This document shows, piece by piece, positions 62,637 to 64,000 of a stretch of 64,000 nt of DNA. The stretch is from Rhodoferax sp. Lineage in GTDB: Bacteria; Pseudomonadota; Gammaproteobacteria; Burkholderiales; Burkholderiaceae_C. Below the pieces are notes generated by a model. That model worked only from the letters and a program-made list of their open reading frames with translations. It was not told where the DNA came from and searched no databases. Each line of letters begins with the position of its first letter. Within the stretch, counting starts at the first letter, position 1. Made by a program: the position numbers and the translations under genes. Location of the stretch: positions 62,001-126,000 of the forward strand of contig NZ_JAUSLE010000063.1 of the NCBI RefSeq assembly GCF_030646845.1. The letters run 5' to 3'.

Positions 62637-64000
62637 ATGCCATCACATTCCAGTGCGGCGCCTGCAGGGCCGTTGGTTGGTACTGCGATGCCTCTGTCAC
62701 AGATCACGCCGGCCCGTTTTGGCATGCTGGTGTCCAGTGCAGTGGCGCAATCAGCACTACTCGGCAAAATGCTGACAGCGCGGCTGACGGCGGATCAAAG
62801 CGACAAGGAAATGGCTCCGTACGTGGCCATTGTCTTGGCCTCGTCAAAGAAGACTGGCAACACAGACCTGCTGCACAGGGTCGTCGCAAGAATGATCACG
62901 TTGCGCCGGCACAATCTGCTGCTGGCCACTGCCTACTTGGTGGGGCGCGACACCGGCAAGGCGGTACTGGATCAGATTTGGGAGCCCAATGAGAAGGCCG
63001 CGGTGCTACACGTGTTCGCACAGGTAAGTAGAACGATGCTGCGTCAGGGGAGCGCTGGAAGCGCGAATACTGGGCCGCGACTTGCGTTTTCGTTGGGTGG
63101 CTGGATCGCCGATAGGTGGGACGACGTCGAGGACGCGATCGCCGCCGTAGTCGATGTCGCTCAGGCGGCAGTGGACGCCGCGACTCAATTTGCCAACGAC
63201 GTGCTGGACAAGGCACTTGATTTGGCTTCCGCATTGCAGTCGCTTGTCGATGAATCCATCGACGCCCTCGCGGCGTTCGCAGATACGCTTATTGATGCTG
63301 GAAAGACCGTTGGCGACGTGCTGTCGGCGGCGCTAGAAGTCTCGGGGGAGATGCTCGAAAAGATGGTTCAGGCAGTTGCCGCAGTGAAGGAGCGGGCCCT
63401 AGACGCCATCGATTGGGTGGCTGCGCATACCGGCTCCATCGGTAGCGTCGTCGGTGCGCTGTTGAAGGCTGCTGTGTTACCGCTTGCCATCGTCGAACGG
63501 GCTTTGATAGCAGGCGTGGCCATCCTCGAAGTCAGTCGGACCCTGATAGCTGCGGCTGGCTCCCTGGCCAACTACATGGAACAGCTTGTCCACGCAGTAG
63601 CCGATACGCTGAAAGCGACACTCAGGTCGATGTTTGACCTGGGCTACAACGTCGCATCGATCATTGGCGAGCTTGCGTCGGCGGTAATGAGTCATCTGAT
63701 CCGGGGACAGTTTCTAGCCGCGCTGGTGGACCTAGGCCACGCGGCGCTCGACCTGCTGAAGGCGGCTTGGACGTTTGGTGGGACGCAACTGGCCATCATC
63801 TTTGCCGGATTCGTTTCGCTGTGGAGTGGACGGCGCCTGACACCGGCCGAACTGGCTGATGCAGTCCGGGTTTACGGTTTCTGGCCCAAGCTGCTAGACG
63901 TGTGGATCGTGCAGGGCTCAATCCCTGCGGATATCGTCGGTCTGATGGAGGACGAACGTCCCTTCACCACGATGTCGACGCTGGTCTTCCCGAGTCCGCC
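62637..64000 (+). CDS. Large helix-rich ORF, truncated at window edge
   Basis: An uninterrupted frame of at least 454 codons runs off the right edge. ATG 62637 is preceded by TAGGAG at good spacing, so it is preferred over an in-frame ATG at 62589. Residues about 150-400 form long amphipathic helices (VLDKALDLASALQSLVDESI, VGDVLSAALEVSGEMLEKMV), including hydrophobic stretches that could cross a membrane. After SLWSGRRLTPAELADAVRVYG comes a segment that, from memory, resembles the DUF4157/eCIS-core region found in large secreted or toxin-associated proteins, often followed by a metallopeptidase-like HExxH. That motif would lie beyond the window. Rarer codons (CTA, AGA, GTA) are more common here than upstream. 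Confidence 0.6.
   Translation, partial: MPSHSSAAPAGPLVGTAMPLSQITPARFGMLVSSAVAQSALLGKMLTARLTADQSDKEMAPYVAIVLASSKKTGNTDLLHRVVARMITLRRHNLLLATAYLVGRDTGKAVLDQIWEPNEKAAVLHVFAQVSRTMLRQGSAGSANTGPRLAFSLGGWIADRWDDVEDAIAAVVDVAQAAVDAATQFANDVLDKALDLASALQSLVDESIDALAAFADTLIDAGKTVGDVLSAALEVSGEMLEKMVQAVAAVKERALDAIDWVAAHTGSIGSVVGALLKAAVLPLAIVERALIAGVAILEVSRTLIAAAGSLANYMEQLVHAVADTLKATLRSMFDLGYNVASIIGELASAVMSHLIRGQFLAALVDLGHAALDLLKAAWTFGGTQLAIIFAGFVSLWSGRRLTPAELADAVRVYGFWPKLLDVWIVQGSIPADIVGLMEDERPFTTMSTLVFPSP

Noticed and set aside
62501..62767. 88-aa minus-strand frame (MPSSADCATAL)
   Set aside because: Overlaps the better-supported helix-rich ORF and has no clear start site or family.
1..64000. CRISPR arrays, tRNA and rRNA genes
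   Set aside because: No repeat-spacer array and no tRNA or rRNA gene was seen on reading; a dedicated tRNA search was not possible here.

Overview
The window is about 64 kb of GC-rich chromosome from a betaproteobacterium, most likely a member of the Comamonadaceae (Rhodoferax/Polaromonas-like). The assignment rests on the gene order of the division and cell-wall (dcw) cluster, a Lys/Ala-rich DksA linked to cobW, MraZ and LpxC sequence style, a DNPRSE (meso-diaminopimelate type) MurE, and short intergenic repeats I associate with this family. It is inferred from gene content, not from a 16S gene, as none is present.

Left part (0-8 kb): an RNase II/R-like gene, a TonB-type gene, aroE and mtgA overlap in a tight plus-strand run, followed by an acyltransferase, a CdsA-like gene and ruvC. 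A dodecin-universal stress protein pair and a 58-residue membrane protein lie on the minus strand. Centre-left (7.9-26.7 kb): a complete minus-strand dcw cluster, transcribed from mraZ through rsmH, ftsL, ftsI, murE, murF, mraY, murD, ftsW, murG, murC, ddlB, ftsQ, ftsA and ftsZ to lpxC. Most junctions are ATGA-type overlaps. A sigma70-like promoter ahead of mraZ carries four 10-bp-phased repeats that look like MraZ operators.

Centre (26.9-43.6 kb): hslUV, a STAS-domain protein, a finger-less DksA, a CobW-family GTPase, an RlmI-like methyltransferase, a xerC-DUF484-dapF operon, a NUDIX/metallo-beta-lactamase fusion, mtfA, a degenerate RluF-like protein, nhaR, an IscR-like regulator without cysteines, an M14 peptidase and the RNase P RNA gene. 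Right part (43.7-64 kb): cysK, then a disturbed stretch (44.6-47.5 kb) with two IS91-like transposase remnants and two lipoprotein genes. After it come a flavoprotein, a LysE exporter, htpX, a pyrC-NYN-DUF3025 operon, a LysR gene divergent from two c-di-GMP genes, ppk2, an orphan ParB-like gene and a 5'-3' exonuclease paired with an unknown gene. Last is the start of a large, very helical protein cut by the window edge, probably the beginning of an accessory region.

The most unusual pattern is a roughly 55-bp element (5' end like GCTAYNAAAANNNTAGCTGC, 3' end like GGGCTAGAGGCCAAA). It occurs about twelve times in both orientations, and most copies sit in frame inside conserved genes (aroE, murG, murC/ddlB, murE, rlmI, dapF and others). 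Other points of interest are a predicted pseudo-enzyme in the RluF family, loss of metal ligands in both DksA and the IscR-like protein, and the truncated helical ORF at the right edge.
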